From an uncultured Clostridium sp. (GTDB lineage Bacteria > Bacillota > Clostridia > Clostridiales > Clostridiaceae): DNA of 64,000 nucleotides. The notes under the pieces were generated by a model that did no database searches, had not been told where the DNA came from, and was given only the letters and a program-made list of their open reading frames with translations. Shown here in pieces: positions 45,570 through 55,465 of this stretch (position 1 is the first letter of the stretch; every line of letters starts with the position of its first letter). Location of the stretch: positions 1 through 64,000 of the forward strand of contig NZ_CAMQRY010000001.1 in NCBI RefSeq assembly GCF_947036855.1. The letters run 5' to 3'. The translations under genes were made by a program, and so were the position numbers.

Positions 45570-47924
45570 ATGAACAACGTAGAATTATTAGCCCCAGCTG
45601 GGTCAATGGAAAGTATTGTAGCAGCTATCAATAAGGGTGCTAATGGAATATATTTAGGTGGAGATAAATTCTCAGCTAGAGCTAGTGCATCAAACTTTGA
45701 TAGACCGAACTTAGAGAAGGCAGTAGACTATGCACATAGTTATAATATACCTGTATATGTAACTTTAAACACTTTAATAAAAGAAAGTGAATTTAATGAA
45801 GTAATAGACTATGTAGGATTTTTATATAGAGTAGGTGTGGATGCTGTTATAATCCAAGATACTGGAATTCTTAAAAGAGTTAGAGAAGTTTACCCAGGAT
45901 TTGAAATACATGCATCAACTCAAATGAGTATACATAATGCAGAAGGATCATTATTCTTCAGTGAAAATGGATTTAAAAGAATTGTTTTATCAAGAGAGCT
46001 TTCTTTAGATGAAATTAAATATATATCAACTGATTTAAATATAGAAACAGAAGTTTTTGTTCATGGAGCATTATGTGTTTCATATTCAGGACAATGTCTT
46101 ATAAGTAGTATGATAGGAGATAGGAGTGGAAACAGAGGGAGCTGTGCCCAAACTTGTAGAATGGAATATAGTCTTATAAGAGATGCTGATGGAAAAGAAA
46201 CAGAGGGACACCTTTTAAGCCCTAAAGATATGTGTAATGTAGATAATATAGAAGATATATTAAAAACAGGAACAAGTTCTTTAAAAGTAGAAGGTAGAAT
46301 GAAAAAGCCTGAGTATGTAGCTGGAGTTATTGGTAGCTATAGGGAAGCTATAGATGAAGCGGTTGCAAAAGGTAAGAATACTAAAAAGAGGGAAGGCGAT
46401 TTATTAAAATTATTTAATAGACAAGGTTTCTCAAATGCATATCTTTATAAAAATACTGGAAAAGATATGATGGCTTATAAAAACCCTAAAAATACAGGAA
46501 TCTTTATGGGTAAAATAGGAGCAAATTCTGAAATTGTTTTAAGTGAAGATATAACAGTTAAAGATGGACTGAGATTCGGTGAAACTGGATTTGTACTTGT
46601 TAAGATATTAATGAATGGTAAAGAAGTTAAATCAGCTAGTAAAGGTGATAAAGTTGTTTTATATCCTAGAAAGTATAAGCAAGGTGATGAATGTTATAAG
46701 ATGAATGATATTCTTCTTATGAATGAGCTTAAAAAATCTTATGAAAAATTATATGGAAAGAAAATAGCACTTACTACAAATGTTATCTTTAAACTTGGAA
46801 TGCCATTTGAGATGAGAATTGATTATAATGGGAATTCTTATACTAAAAAAGGTGATATAGTTGAAGCAGCTGTGAATAGTCCATTAGATATGGGAAGAGT
46901 TGAGAAAAATTTAAAGAAATCAGGAGAAATTCCTTATAAAATAGAGAATGTTAATTTTGATTTATTTGATGATGGATTTATGGCAATGGCATCTATTAAT
47001 AATGTTAGAAGAGAAATCCTTGATGAAATTTTTGCATTTGAAATTTCAAGATATAAAAATGAAGTTAAAAGAGAAACTTTAGATATTTTAAGAGTTAAAT
47101 CTGATAGAAAAGATTATGGTAAAGTTATACCTAAGGTTAGTAATAAAGAGCAACTACAAGCTGCACTTGATTTAGGTATAGAAAATATAATTGTAGATAT
47201 ATTTGGTAAAAATAAAGATACATTAAATAAAGGTATATTTGCTCATTTAGAAAATTATGATGCAAAGATATACTTAGAAATCCCTAATGTTGTTAAAGAA
47301 GAATTTGAAGTAGTATGTAAGATAATTGATTCTTTAGAAGGTAAAATAGAGGGTCTGTTAACTGGAAATACTGGTATAATTAGAAGATATGATGGAAAGC
47401 TTAAAATGCTTGGTGGATATAAGTTAAATGTATTTAACTCAGATGCACTTAAATTCTATAACCAATATTTAGAGGCAACATCACTTAGTCTAGAGATTAA
47501 TAGAAAAGAAATTAGTTCTATTTTATCTAAAAATGCTGAAGGTGCAATGTTCTTTATTTATGGTAAACCAGAGGTTATGATAAGTGAATATTGCCCAATT
47601 GGTAGTACATTTGGTGGTAAGACTACTAAAAGAGAATGTGATGACCAATGTATAAATAGTACATTTAGATTAAGAGATAGAATGGATGAAGATTTACTTG
47701 TGATGACAGATTTATTCTGTAGAGCACACATATACAACCCAGTTCCTGTAAATATTACATCAGAGATAAAGGACATCAAAAATATTGGAATCAAGACTTT
47801 TAGAGCTGATTTCATAGATGAAACTTATGATGAAACAAAAATAGTTTTAGAGGCTATTATAAATGATCAAACTCTAAGACTTAAAAAGTTTGCAAAGGGA
47901 CATTACAGAAAGGGTGTACAGTAA
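45570..47924 (+). CDS. U32 family protein, RlhA-like (C-terminal DUF3656)
   Basis: The 784-aa protein has a U32 TIM-barrel N-terminal part (1-330, starting ELLAPAGSMESIVAAINKGA). The family cysteines are in GNRGSCAQTCRMEYSLI and, in the C-terminal part, YCPIGSTFGGKTTKRECDDQ. Members of this longer type (E. coli RlhA and relatives) hydroxylate RNA cytidine with prephenate as a factor, and the cysteines may hold an Fe-S cluster. Shorter U32 enzymes (TrhP) act on tRNA. The length and DUF3656-type C terminus favour the RlhA type; target RNA is inferred. AGGAG lies upstream of the ATG. It lies 17 bases before mutS2. Confidence 0.88.
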   Translation: MNNVELLAPAGSMESIVAAINKGANGIYLGGDKFSARASASNFDRPNLEKAVDYAHSYNIPVYVTLNTLIKESEFNEVIDYVGFLYRVGVDAVIIQDTGILKRVREVYPGFEIHASTQMSIHNAEGSLFFSENGFKRIVLSRELSLDEIKYISTDLNIETEVFVHGALCVSYSGQCLISSMIGDRSGNRGSCAQTCRMEYSLIRDADGKETEGHLLSPKDMCNVDNIEDILKTGTSSLKVEGRMKKPEYVAGVIGSYREAIDEAVAKGKNTKKREGDLLKLFNRQGFSNAYLYKNTGKDMMAYKNPKNTGIFMGKIGANSEIVLSEDITVKDGLRFGETGFVLVKILMNGKEVKSASKGDKVVLYPRKYKQGDECYKMNDILLMNELKKSYEKLYGKKIALTTNVIFKLGMPFEMRIDYNGNSYTKKGDIVEAAVNSPLDMGRVEKNLKKSGEIPYKIENVNFDLFDDGFMAMASINNVRREILDEIFAFEISRYKNEVKRETLDILRVKSDRKDYGKVIPKVSNKEQLQAALDLGIENIIVDIFGKNKDTLNKGIFAHLENYDAKIYLEIPNVVKEEFEVVCKIIDSLEGKIEGLLTGNTGIIRRYDGKLKMLGGYKLNVFNSDALKFYNQYLEATSLSLEINRKEISSILSKNAEGAMFFIYGKPEVMISEYCPIGSTFGGKTTKRECDDQCINSTFRLRDRMDEDLLVMTDLFCRAHIYNPVPVNITSEIKDIKNIGIKTFRADFIDETYDETKIVLEAIINDQTLRLKKFAKGHYRKGVQ

Positions 47925-47941
47925 GAATAGGAGAGAAAAGA

Positions 47942-50302
47942 ATGAACAATAAGGTTATTAAATCTTTAGAATTTGATAAGGTAAGAAAATTAGTAGAGAA
48001 GTATGCTATTACAAAAAGTGCTAAGGAAAAAATCTTAAACCTTGCACCATATGATAATAAATATGATGTTATAGAGCATTTAGAGGAAACAAAAGAAGCT
48101 TTGAATATTTCTATAAAAAAAGGAGCTGCACCATTTGAAGGACTTTATGATGTTAGTGAAGATTTAGTTCGTATTTCAAAAGGTGGTTCTGTTGAAGCTT
48201 TTTCACTTTTGAAAATTGCTAATATGTTAAATTGTGCTAGAAGATTTAAAGAGTTTTTTGTAAGAAAGGAAGAGGAAGAGAGTTATAGAATTTTAGAGGA
48301 TATAGCTTTTGGACTTATACCTTATAAAAATATAGAGGATGCAATTTTTAGAGCGATTGTTGGAGAAGATGAAATTTCTGATAGAGCTAGTGAAAAATTA
48401 TACTCTGTAAGAAGAAAACTTAAAGAAAAAAATGGTTCAGTAAGAGATAAAGTTAACACTTTAGTTAGAGATAACGCAGAATTCCTTCAAGATACACTTT
48501 TCACTGTAAGAGGTGATAGATATGTTATACCTGTAAAGGCACAGCATAAAGCGTCTGTTAAGGGGCTTATTCATGATCAAAGTGCAAGTGGTTCAACTGT
48601 TTTTATAGAACCGATTGCTCTTGTTAACTTAAATAATGAGATTAAAGAACTTATGCTTGAAGAAAGAAAAGAAGTTGCAAGGATTTTAGCAGAGCTTACA
48701 GCGCTTGTTTATAATGAAATAAAATTTGTTAAAGTTAACTTTGAAATTATTTTAGAGTTTGATTTTATATTTGCAAAAGCAAGTTATGCTAGTTTCATTG
48801 ATGGAACAATACCAAATATTAATACAGATGGTAGAATTGATTTAATTGAAGCAAGACATCCTCTTATAGAAAGAGAAAAAGTAGTACCATCTAATATTTA
48901 TCTTGGTGGAGAATTTACTAGCCTTGTTGTTACAGGTCCTAATACTGGAGGGAAAACTGTTACTATAAAAACTGCTGGGATAATTCAGCTTATGGGACTT
49001 TCAGGTCTTTTAATACCAACTGAAGAAAATTCAACAATAGCATATTTTAATGAGATATATGCAGATATTGGAGAAGAGCAGAGTATAGAGCAAAGTTTAT
49101 CAACTTTCTCAGCGCATATGACTAATATAGTTAGAATTATGGAAGTTGCAGATGAAAATAGTTTTGTACTATTTGATGAACTTGGTTCAGGAACAGACCC
49201 AACAGAAGGTTCAGCACTTGCTGTAGCTATTTTAGAAACACTTAGAAAAAGAGGGTGTAGACTTTTATCTACAACTCATTATAGTGAACTTAAGGCTTAT
49301 GCACTTAAAACTATTGGAGTAGAAAATGCTTCGGTTGAATTTAGTATAGAAACACTTAGCCCAACTTATAGACTGTTAATAGGAGTTCCTGGTAAGTCTA
49401 ATGCTTTTGAAATATCAAGAAGACTTGGATTATCAGATAATCTTATATCAGAAGCTAAGGAACTTATAGCTAGTGATTCACTTGCTTTTGAAGATTTAAT
49501 ACAAAGTCTTCAAGATAAAAATATAGCAGCAGAAAATTATGCTAGAGATGCAGAAAAATATAAGATACAAGCTAAAATGACTAAAGATAAACTTGATGTT
49601 AAACTTTCAAGGATTGAAGTAGTTAGAGAAAATGCATATGCGGAAGCTAGAAGAGAGTCTAAATCTATTTTAGATACTGCAAAAGAAGAAGCAGATGCAA
49701 TCCTTAAAAATATGAGAGATCTTGAAAGACTTGGTATTACAAGTGAAGCAAGAAGAGAACTTGAAAAACAAAGAGGGAAGCTTAGAGAAAAAATAAATGA
49801 TGTACAGTCAGCACTTCATAATAGACCAGAAGAAGAACGTGGTGAAGAACTTACAGAGGTTTATGAAGGGATGGAAGTTATGCTTCCTAGAATAAATCAG
49901 AAAGTTATTATCTTATCTATGCCTGATAAAAAAGGTGAAGTTATGGTTGAGGCTGGTATTATGAAAATAAGTGTTAAACTTAAAGAACTTAGAAAAGCTA
50001 AAATTTCTAAGCAAGAAAAGAAAATGCAAAAAAGAGAATCAAAACTTAATATGAAAGTAGTACCAATATCTGTTGATTTAAGAGGACTTGATTCTATTGA
50101 TGCTGTTATGACTGCTGATAAATATCTTGATGATGCAGCTATAGGAAGACTTGGAGAAGTTACTATAGTTCATGGGAAAGGTACAGGAGTTTTAAGAGAT
50201 GAGATAGGAAAGATGCTTAAAAGACATCCACATGTTAAAAAACATAGACTTGGAGTTTATGGTGAGGGTGGAAATGGAGTTACTATAGTAGAACTTAAGT
50301 AA
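47942..50302 (+). CDS. mutS2: MutS2 endonuclease/ribosome-quality-control ATPase
   Basis: The 786-aa protein has a core/clamp region, a MutS ATPase domain with Walker A GPNTGGKT (332-339) and Walker B LFDELGSGTDPTEGSA, a long coiled coil (about 520-640), and a C-terminal Smr domain (about 710-786). The Smr domain carries VDLRGLDS and HGKGTGVLR. It lacks the mismatch-recognition domain of MutS. Known roles are suppression of recombination and, in Bacillus, collision sensing on ribosomes. GGAG lies upstream of the ATG and it is cotranscribed with the U32 gene. Confidence 0.97.
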   Translation: MNNKVIKSLEFDKVRKLVEKYAITKSAKEKILNLAPYDNKYDVIEHLEETKEALNISIKKGAAPFEGLYDVSEDLVRISKGGSVEAFSLLKIANMLNCARRFKEFFVRKEEEESYRILEDIAFGLIPYKNIEDAIFRAIVGEDEISDRASEKLYSVRRKLKEKNGSVRDKVNTLVRDNAEFLQDTLFTVRGDRYVIPVKAQHKASVKGLIHDQSASGSTVFIEPIALVNLNNEIKELMLEERKEVARILAELTALVYNEIKFVKVNFEIILEFDFIFAKASYASFIDGTIPNINTDGRIDLIEARHPLIEREKVVPSNIYLGGEFTSLVVTGPNTGGKTVTIKTAGIIQLMGLSGLLIPTEENSTIAYFNEIYADIGEEQSIEQSLSTFSAHMTNIVRIMEVADENSFVLFDELGSGTDPTEGSALAVAILETLRKRGCRLLSTTHYSELKAYALKTIGVENASVEFSIETLSPTYRLLIGVPGKSNAFEISRRLGLSDNLISEAKELIASDSLAFEDLIQSLQDKNIAAENYARDAEKYKIQAKMTKDKLDVKLSRIEVVRENAYAEARRESKSILDTAKEEADAILKNMRDLERLGITSEARRELEKQRGKLREKINDVQSALHNRPEEERGEELTEVYEGMEVMLPRINQKVIILSMPDKKGEVMVEAGIMKISVKLKELRKAKISKQEKKMQKRESKLNMKVVPISVDLRGLDSIDAVMTADKYLDDAAIGRLGEVTIVHGKGTGVLRDEIGKMLKRHPHVKKHRLGVYGEGGNGVTIVELK

Positions 50303-50308
50303 AAATAC

Positions 50309-50353
50309 AAGTCGTATTAAATTTAGTAAAGCTAAATTTAGTACGGCTTTTTT
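50309..50353 (+). terminator. Terminator of the U32-mutS2 operon
   Basis: An 18-bp stem (AAGTCGTATTAAATTTAG with its complement, one mismatch) has a 5-base loop and ends in a T run. Confidence 0.9.
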
Positions 50354-50392
50354 GAAAATTAGAATTAATTGATATGGAGAGGGGTAGTATAA

Positions 50393-50833
50393 ATGATTAT
50401 GGTTAGTGCATGTCTGTGTGGAGAGAATTGTAAGTATAATGGTGGGAATAATAAGAGTGAGAAGGTTCTAAATTTTATAAAAGATAAGGAAGTTATATAT
50501 GTATGCCCAGAAGAACTTGGAGGTCTTAGCACACCAAGAGAGCCAGCAGAGATAATTGGAACATCAAAAGGAGTTATAAATGGCTGTGATAAAATAAAAA
50601 CATATACAGGGATTGATGTCACAGTAGAATTTTTAAATGGAGCAGTAAAAACTCTTGAAATAGCAAAGAAAAATGATATAAAACTTGCTATTTTAAAGGC
50701 AAAAAGTCCATCTTGTGGAAAGGGATTGGTCTATGATGGGACTTTTAGTGGTAGTAAGATTATAGGGAATGGAGTAACAGCAGAACTTTTAATGAAAAAT
50801 GGTGTTAAGGTTTTAACAGAGGAAGAGGTCTAA
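50393..50833 (+). CDS. DUF523 family protein
   Basis: The 146-aa protein matches DUF523. Conserved cysteines occur in SACLCGENCKYNG (N terminus) and in SPSCGKGLVYDGTFSG, with EELGGLSTPREPAEI in between. The cysteine set may bind a metal or cluster, and the family is loosely linked to sulfur or redox chemistry; no activity is established for it. GGAGAGGGG precedes the ATG. No obvious partner gene is adjacent. Confidence 0.87.
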   Translation: MIMVSACLCGENCKYNGGNNKSEKVLNFIKDKEVIYVCPEELGGLSTPREPAEIIGTSKGVINGCDKIKTYTGIDVTVEFLNGAVKTLEIAKKNDIKLAILKAKSPSCGKGLVYDGTFSGSKIIGNGVTAELLMKNGVKVLTEEEV

Positions 50834-50947
50834 GTAGCTTTATGTAAGGCTTTTGTTATGATATATATCTACAAAATTTTACAAGAAAGTGGTATAATAT
50901 GAGTATTATTATGGATTGAAATATCTAAGCAAAGGAGGAAGTTTATT

Positions 50948-51679
50948 ATGAAAAAGAAAATTGCAGCTTTTTTTGATATTGATGGAACAATATACAGAGA
51001 GGGACTTATAACAGAAGTGTTTAAGAAAATAATCAAATATGAACTTGTTAAAGGTGAAAAATGGGATGATGAGGTTAAACCAGCATTCTTAAAGTGGGAT
51101 AAAAGACAAGGGGATTATGATGATTATCTTTTAAAAATGGTGGATATATACATAGATACTATAAAAGGTTTAAACAAATATCACATAGAACATATTGCTA
51201 AAACTGTTATAGAACAAAAAGGTGATAGAGTATATACATTTACTAGAGAGAGAATTAAATGGCATAAAGAGCAAGGGCATGTTGTTATAGCTATCTCAGG
51301 TTCACCAATAGAACTTGTTACACAAATGGCAAACAAATATAATATGGACGACCATAGGGGAACAATATATAAAATTGATGATAATGAATGTTATACAGGT
51401 GAGATTATTCCAATGTGGGATGCTGATAGTAAGGAAAAAGCTATAAATGAACTTGTTGAAAAATATGATATAGATTTATCAGAAAGTTATGCTTATGGAG
51501 ATACATCAGGAGATTTTACAATGTTTAAACATGTAGGAAAACCTCATGCAATAAACCCAACTAGAGAACTTATTGGTAAAATTAAAGAAAGTAAAGATAT
51601 TAAAGAAAAAATTAATGTTGTAGTTGAAAGAAAAGATGTTATCTATAAAATAGATTTAGATACAGTTGAAATAATATAA
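50948..51679 (+). CDS. HAD-IB family phosphatase
   Basis: The 243-aa protein has the HAD motifs: FFDIDGTIYREG (DxDGT, nucleophile Asp near residue 10), ISGSPIELV (motif II Ser) and AYGDTSGDFTMFKHVGKPHA (motif IV). It falls in the HAD-IB subgroup with SerB-type phosphatases; members hydrolyse phosphoserine or other phosphates. The exact substrate is uncertain. AGGAGG precedes the ATG. It stands alone between DUF523 and the L25 gene. Confidence 0.9.
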   Translation: MKKKIAAFFDIDGTIYREGLITEVFKKIIKYELVKGEKWDDEVKPAFLKWDKRQGDYDDYLLKMVDIYIDTIKGLNKYHIEHIAKTVIEQKGDRVYTFTRERIKWHKEQGHVVIAISGSPIELVTQMANKYNMDDHRGTIYKIDDNECYTGEIIPMWDADSKEKAINELVEKYDIDLSESYAYGDTSGDFTMFKHVGKPHAINPTRELIGKIKESKDIKEKINVVVERKDVIYKIDLDTVEII

Positions 51680-51755
51680 TTAAAAATGAATAAAAATAAT
51701 CCCGGTTGTTAATAATAATAAGCATGTAATGAATTAACAGGAGGGATTATTTTTT

Positions 51756-52367
51756 ATGGGAAATTTAAATATTAATCAAAGAGAAAAACCAACTCATCAT
51801 GAGGCAAGAAAAAATAGAAAAGCAGGTAGAATCCCAGGAATACTTTATGGAAAGGCTATACAAAACACAATGATTGAAATAGCGAGTCTTGAACTTAATG
51901 AGTATCTTTATAATGAAGGTGCAACAGGGATTGTTAATGTTTGTTTAGATGGAAATGAGCATAAAGCTATAATTAAAGAAGTACAAAGAGATGCTATAAC
52001 AAGAGATATAGTGCATATAGACCTTGAAAAAGTTGAAGCTAATTCAACAGTTACAGCAAGTGTTCCTGTAAGTTTTACAGGAGAAGAAAATTTAGTAAGA
52101 CATGGTGTTGTTCTTCAAAAGCAGAAAGACAGTGTTAAAGTTAAATGTGAAGCAGATAATATACCAAAAGTTATAAGTTTAGATGTTACAAATGCTAAAA
52201 TAGGTGACAGTTTTAGACTTACTGATGTAGAATTTGCGAGTGAAATTTGTATAGTTGATAGTTTGGATTCAGTACTTGCAACAGTTAGTGCAGAGCAGAA
52301 AAGACAAGATCCAATTGTAGCAGAGGTTGTTCCTGAAACACAAGCAGAGGAAATAGTAGAAGAATAA
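51756..52367 (+). CDS. rplY: Ribosomal protein L25/general stress protein Ctc
   Basis: The 203-aa protein has the L25 5S rRNA-binding domain (about 1-90, including ARKNRKAGRIPGILYGK) plus a C-terminal beta domain (about 95-180). It ends in an acidic tail, the longer Ctc/TL5 form found in Firmicutes. It binds 5S rRNA. In Bacillus, Ctc is stress-induced via sigma-B; clostridia lack a clear parallel, so regulation is left open. AGGAGGG precedes the ATG. Confidence 0.95.
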   Translation: MGNLNINQREKPTHHEARKNRKAGRIPGILYGKAIQNTMIEIASLELNEYLYNEGATGIVNVCLDGNEHKAIIKEVQRDAITRDIVHIDLEKVEANSTVTASVPVSFTGEENLVRHGVVLQKQKDSVKVKCEADNIPKVISLDVTNAKIGDSFRLTDVEFASEICIVDSLDSVLATVSAEQKRQDPIVAEVVPETQAEEIVEE

Positions 52368-52382
52368 AAAAAATTTAAATAT

Positions 52383-52419
52383 TAAGCATCTCTTGAAATA
52401 AGAGATGCTTATTTGTTTT
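52383..52419 (+). terminator. Terminator after rplY
   Basis: TAAGCATCTCTT pairs with AAGAGATGCTTA around a 5-base loop and is followed by a T-rich run broken by a G. Confidence 0.75.
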
Positions 52420-52558
52420 GTAAAACATTTACAGTAAATGAGAAGTGAAAATTCTTTTATGAAATTGTTAAAAATAGACGATTTATTTAAAAATTAGTAT
52501 TATAATTCTACTCCATATAATATAATTATGTATATTGAAAAAGTAGGGAGATGAGTTT

Positions 52559-54289
52559 ATGTATAAAGAAAAATATGAACAATGGTTAAGTTCTAATATG
52601 ATTTCAGAGGATCTTAAGGCGGAGCTTATAGCTATAAAAGATGATGAGAAAGAAATAGAAGATAGATTTTATAAGGAATTAGATTTTGGTACAGGTGGAC
52701 TAAGAGGAATTATAGGAGCTGGTACTAATAGACTTAATGAAACTACAGTTGGGAAAGCAACACAAGGTTTTGCTAACTTTTTAAATAATGAGAATAAAGG
52801 TAATATATCTATTGCAATAGCTTATGATTCAAGAAATAAATCAGTTGAGTTTTCAAAAGCAGCGGCATTAAATCTTGCGGCTAATGGAATAAAGGTTTAT
52901 TTATTTGAAAGTTTAAGACCAACACCTTTATTATCATTTGCAGTTAGACATTTAGGGTGTAATGGTGGAATAGTATTAACAGCTTCACATAATCCTAAGA
53001 TTTATAATGGGTATAAAGCTTATGATGAAAATGGTTGCCAGTTAACTGATGAGCCAGCAGAAAAAGTTATAACTTATGTTAATAATATAGAAGATTATAG
53101 TGAGATAAAAACTATGAATGAGAGTGAAGCAATAGAAAAAGGACTTCTTGAGTATATTGGTGAAGAGGTTGATGCTGCATTTATAGAAGAACTTAAAAAA
53201 GTTACAATAAGAGAGGATTTAGTTAAAGAAAATGCTAAAGACTTAAAAATTGTATTTACACCTATTCATGGTTCAGGGAATGTGCCAGTTAGAAGAATTT
53301 TATCAGAACTTGGATATGAGAATGTTCATGTTGTAAAAGAGCAAGAACTTCCAGATGGTGAGTTCCCAACAGCTCCATATCCAAACCCAGAAGATCCAAA
53401 AGTATTTGAACTTGCTTTAAAGCTTTCAGATGAAGTTTGTGCAGATGTTATATTTGGAACAGATCCAGATTGTGATAGAATTGGTGTAGTTGTTAAAGAT
53501 AATAAGGGTGAATATAAAGTGTTATCAGGAAATCAAACAGGAATACTTTTAACACACTATATAATATCATCTCTTAAAGAAGTAAATAAACTTCCTAAAA
53601 ATGGGGCTGTAACAAAAACTATAGTTACAACTGAAGCAGTAAGAAAAATTACTGATGAGTATGGGGTTAAATTATTTGATTTATTAACAGGATTTAAATA
53701 TATTGGAGAAAAAATGACTGAGTTTGAAAAAACTTCAGAGTATCAATATATCTTAGGATTTGAAGAAAGTTATGGATATCTTATAGGAACTCATGCTAGA
53801 GATAAAGATGCAGTAGTTGCAGCTCAAATGATAGCTGAGATGACATTATACTATAAGACTAAGGGGAAAACTTTATATGAGGCGTTAGTGGACTTATATA
53901 ATAAATATGGATACTTTAAAGAAAGTTTAGTATCAGTTACTCTTGAAGGAAAAGAAGGGCAAGAAAAAATAACTGCTTGTATAGATGCTTTAAGAAATAC
54001 AACAATTTCAGAGGTTGCAGGGGCTAAAGTTATAACTTCTTTTGATTATAAATTAAGTACAGAACTTAATAACTTAACAAATGAACAAAAAAACATAGAC
54101 CTTCCAAAATCAAATGTGTTAAAATATGTTTTAGAGGATGATTCTTGGTTTGTTGTTAGACCTTCAGGTACAGAACCTAAAATGAAAGTTTATTTATCAG
54201 TTAAAGGGCTAAGTCTTGAAGATGCAGATGCTAAGAGTACTCAGTTTGAGAAAGACGTAATGTCTATAATAAATGAGAAATTAAACTAA
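52559..54289 (+). CDS. pgcA: Alpha-D-phosphohexomutase (phosphoglucomutase/phosphomannomutase)
   Basis: The 576-aa enzyme interconverts hexose 1- and 6-phosphates. The four-domain layout is clear: the active-site loop TASHNPKIYNGYK with phosphoserine Ser143, the metal loop GTDPDCDRIG, the sugar-binding loop GFEESYGYL and the phosphate-binding RPSGTEPKMKVY near the C terminus. The length and motif style match the PgcA/long clostridial form, active on glucose or mannose phosphate. The gene symbol is by similarity. GGGAGATG lies before the ATG; it is monocistronic with a terminator. Confidence 0.95.
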   Translation: MYKEKYEQWLSSNMISEDLKAELIAIKDDEKEIEDRFYKELDFGTGGLRGIIGAGTNRLNETTVGKATQGFANFLNNENKGNISIAIAYDSRNKSVEFSKAAALNLAANGIKVYLFESLRPTPLLSFAVRHLGCNGGIVLTASHNPKIYNGYKAYDENGCQLTDEPAEKVITYVNNIEDYSEIKTMNESEAIEKGLLEYIGEEVDAAFIEELKKVTIREDLVKENAKDLKIVFTPIHGSGNVPVRRILSELGYENVHVVKEQELPDGEFPTAPYPNPEDPKVFELALKLSDEVCADVIFGTDPDCDRIGVVVKDNKGEYKVLSGNQTGILLTHYIISSLKEVNKLPKNGAVTKTIVTTEAVRKITDEYGVKLFDLLTGFKYIGEKMTEFEKTSEYQYILGFEESYGYLIGTHARDKDAVVAAQMIAEMTLYYKTKGKTLYEALVDLYNKYGYFKESLVSVTLEGKEGQEKITACIDALRNTTISEVAGAKVITSFDYKLSTELNNLTNEQKNIDLPKSNVLKYVLEDDSWFVVRPSGTEPKMKVYLSVKGLSLEDADAKSTQFEKDVMSIINEKLN

Positions 54290-54295
54290 TAAATA

Positions 54296-54330
54296 ATGGG
54301 TTGCCCTTTTATAGGGCAGCCTATATTTTT
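54296..54330 (+). terminator. Terminator after the phosphohexomutase gene
   Basis: A 12-bp stem (ATGGGTTGCCCT with AGGGCAGCCTAT, two G-U pairs) has a 5-base loop and ends in TATTTTT. Confidence 0.85.
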
Positions 54331-54352
54331 AGCAAAAGGAGTGTAATTAATA

Positions 54353-55441
54353 TTGGATTTTAATGAATATTCAAAAGAAAAATTAGCAAAATTACTTTTT
54401 ATGGAGATAAATGCAGAAGGCTTTTTAAAAGCAATAGGAGCAGAAAAAAGTAATGTAGAAATAGAGGAACTATACATACCAGTTGACCCAGTACATTTAA
54501 ACCAAGATGTTAAAAGTGGTTTAAAGCTTGATAAACTTCCTATAAATTATTTTATAGAGGGAATGTTTTTTGCACTAGGTGGAGACAAAAATTTAAAATT
54601 TAATAGTGATTACAAGAAAATAATTCCTTTAATAAAAGATAGTGAAAAAATAGTTAAAAGTCTTATAGCGGATAAGAGTAAAAACAATGAGCTTCCAGAT
54701 GCACTTGTACTTCTACTTGGAATGTGTGAATATAAAGCAGATAAAGAAATATTTGAAAAAACATTACTTGTTTGCGAAGCATTAAGAGAAGTAAATAGCG
54801 AGTATAATGATACGCAAATTATAATTGCAGATAGAGCAAAGGAATTATTTGAAATAGAGTCATTCCCATATTTATATTCTGCGATTGCACAAAAAGATAA
54901 AGAAAATTTAAGTAAGGCAGTAGTTGATATAAATGAATATATAAGACTTGGTGGAGAGAAAAATTCTGAAATAGAAGCACTATTTGAAGAGATTTCTGAT
55001 GCATCAGCATATGAAGAAGGAAAAGAAGCCTTAATAGAAGATCCAACAATGGCACTTACAAAATTCTTACCACTTGCCGATAAGTTTACAGAAGATGCTA
55101 TACTTAGATTCTATATAGGAACTTGTTATAGAAGACTTGGGAATTTTGAGAAGGCTATATATTATCTTCAAGAAAGTCAGGCAATGGATAGTAATATTGT
55201 AGAGGTTGTAAATGAACTAGGAATAAACTTTGCATCACTTGGAAGTTATGATAATGCTATAAATTGCTTTAGAAAAGCTTTTGAAGGAACAAAAGATGTT
55301 GAGATATGTACAAATCTAATTATGTGTTATGTGCATAATAATGATTTAGAAAATGCTAAGAAACATTTAAAACTTGCTGAGGCAATTAATAAAGATGATG
55401 AGATAGTTAAAGAAATTAAAGCGGCATTTAAAGATTTATAA
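54353..55441 (+). CDS. TPR-containing protein, 362 aa
   Basis: The N-terminal 230 residues are an uncharacterised helical part. The C-terminal 120 contain at least three TPR units, including ILRFYIGTCYRRLGNFEKAI, VNELGINFASLGSYDNAINC and NLIMCYVHNNDLENAKKHLK. It is likely a cytoplasmic adaptor. The start is TTG with AAGGAG eleven bases upstream and begins MDFNEYSKEKL. The next gene lies 24 bases downstream, so they may be cotranscribed. The partner is unknown. Confidence 0.82.
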   Translation: MDFNEYSKEKLAKLLFMEINAEGFLKAIGAEKSNVEIEELYIPVDPVHLNQDVKSGLKLDKLPINYFIEGMFFALGGDKNLKFNSDYKKIIPLIKDSEKIVKSLIADKSKNNELPDALVLLLGMCEYKADKEIFEKTLLVCEALREVNSEYNDTQIIIADRAKELFEIESFPYLYSAIAQKDKENLSKAVVDINEYIRLGGEKNSEIEALFEEISDASAYEEGKEALIEDPTMALTKFLPLADKFTEDAILRFYIGTCYRRLGNFEKAIYYLQESQAMDSNIVEVVNELGINFASLGSYDNAINCFRKAFEGTKDVEICTNLIMCYVHNNDLENAKKHLKLAEAINKDDEIVKEIKAAFKDL

Positions 55442-55465
55442 AAAAATGGAGGTAGTAGAGGGAGT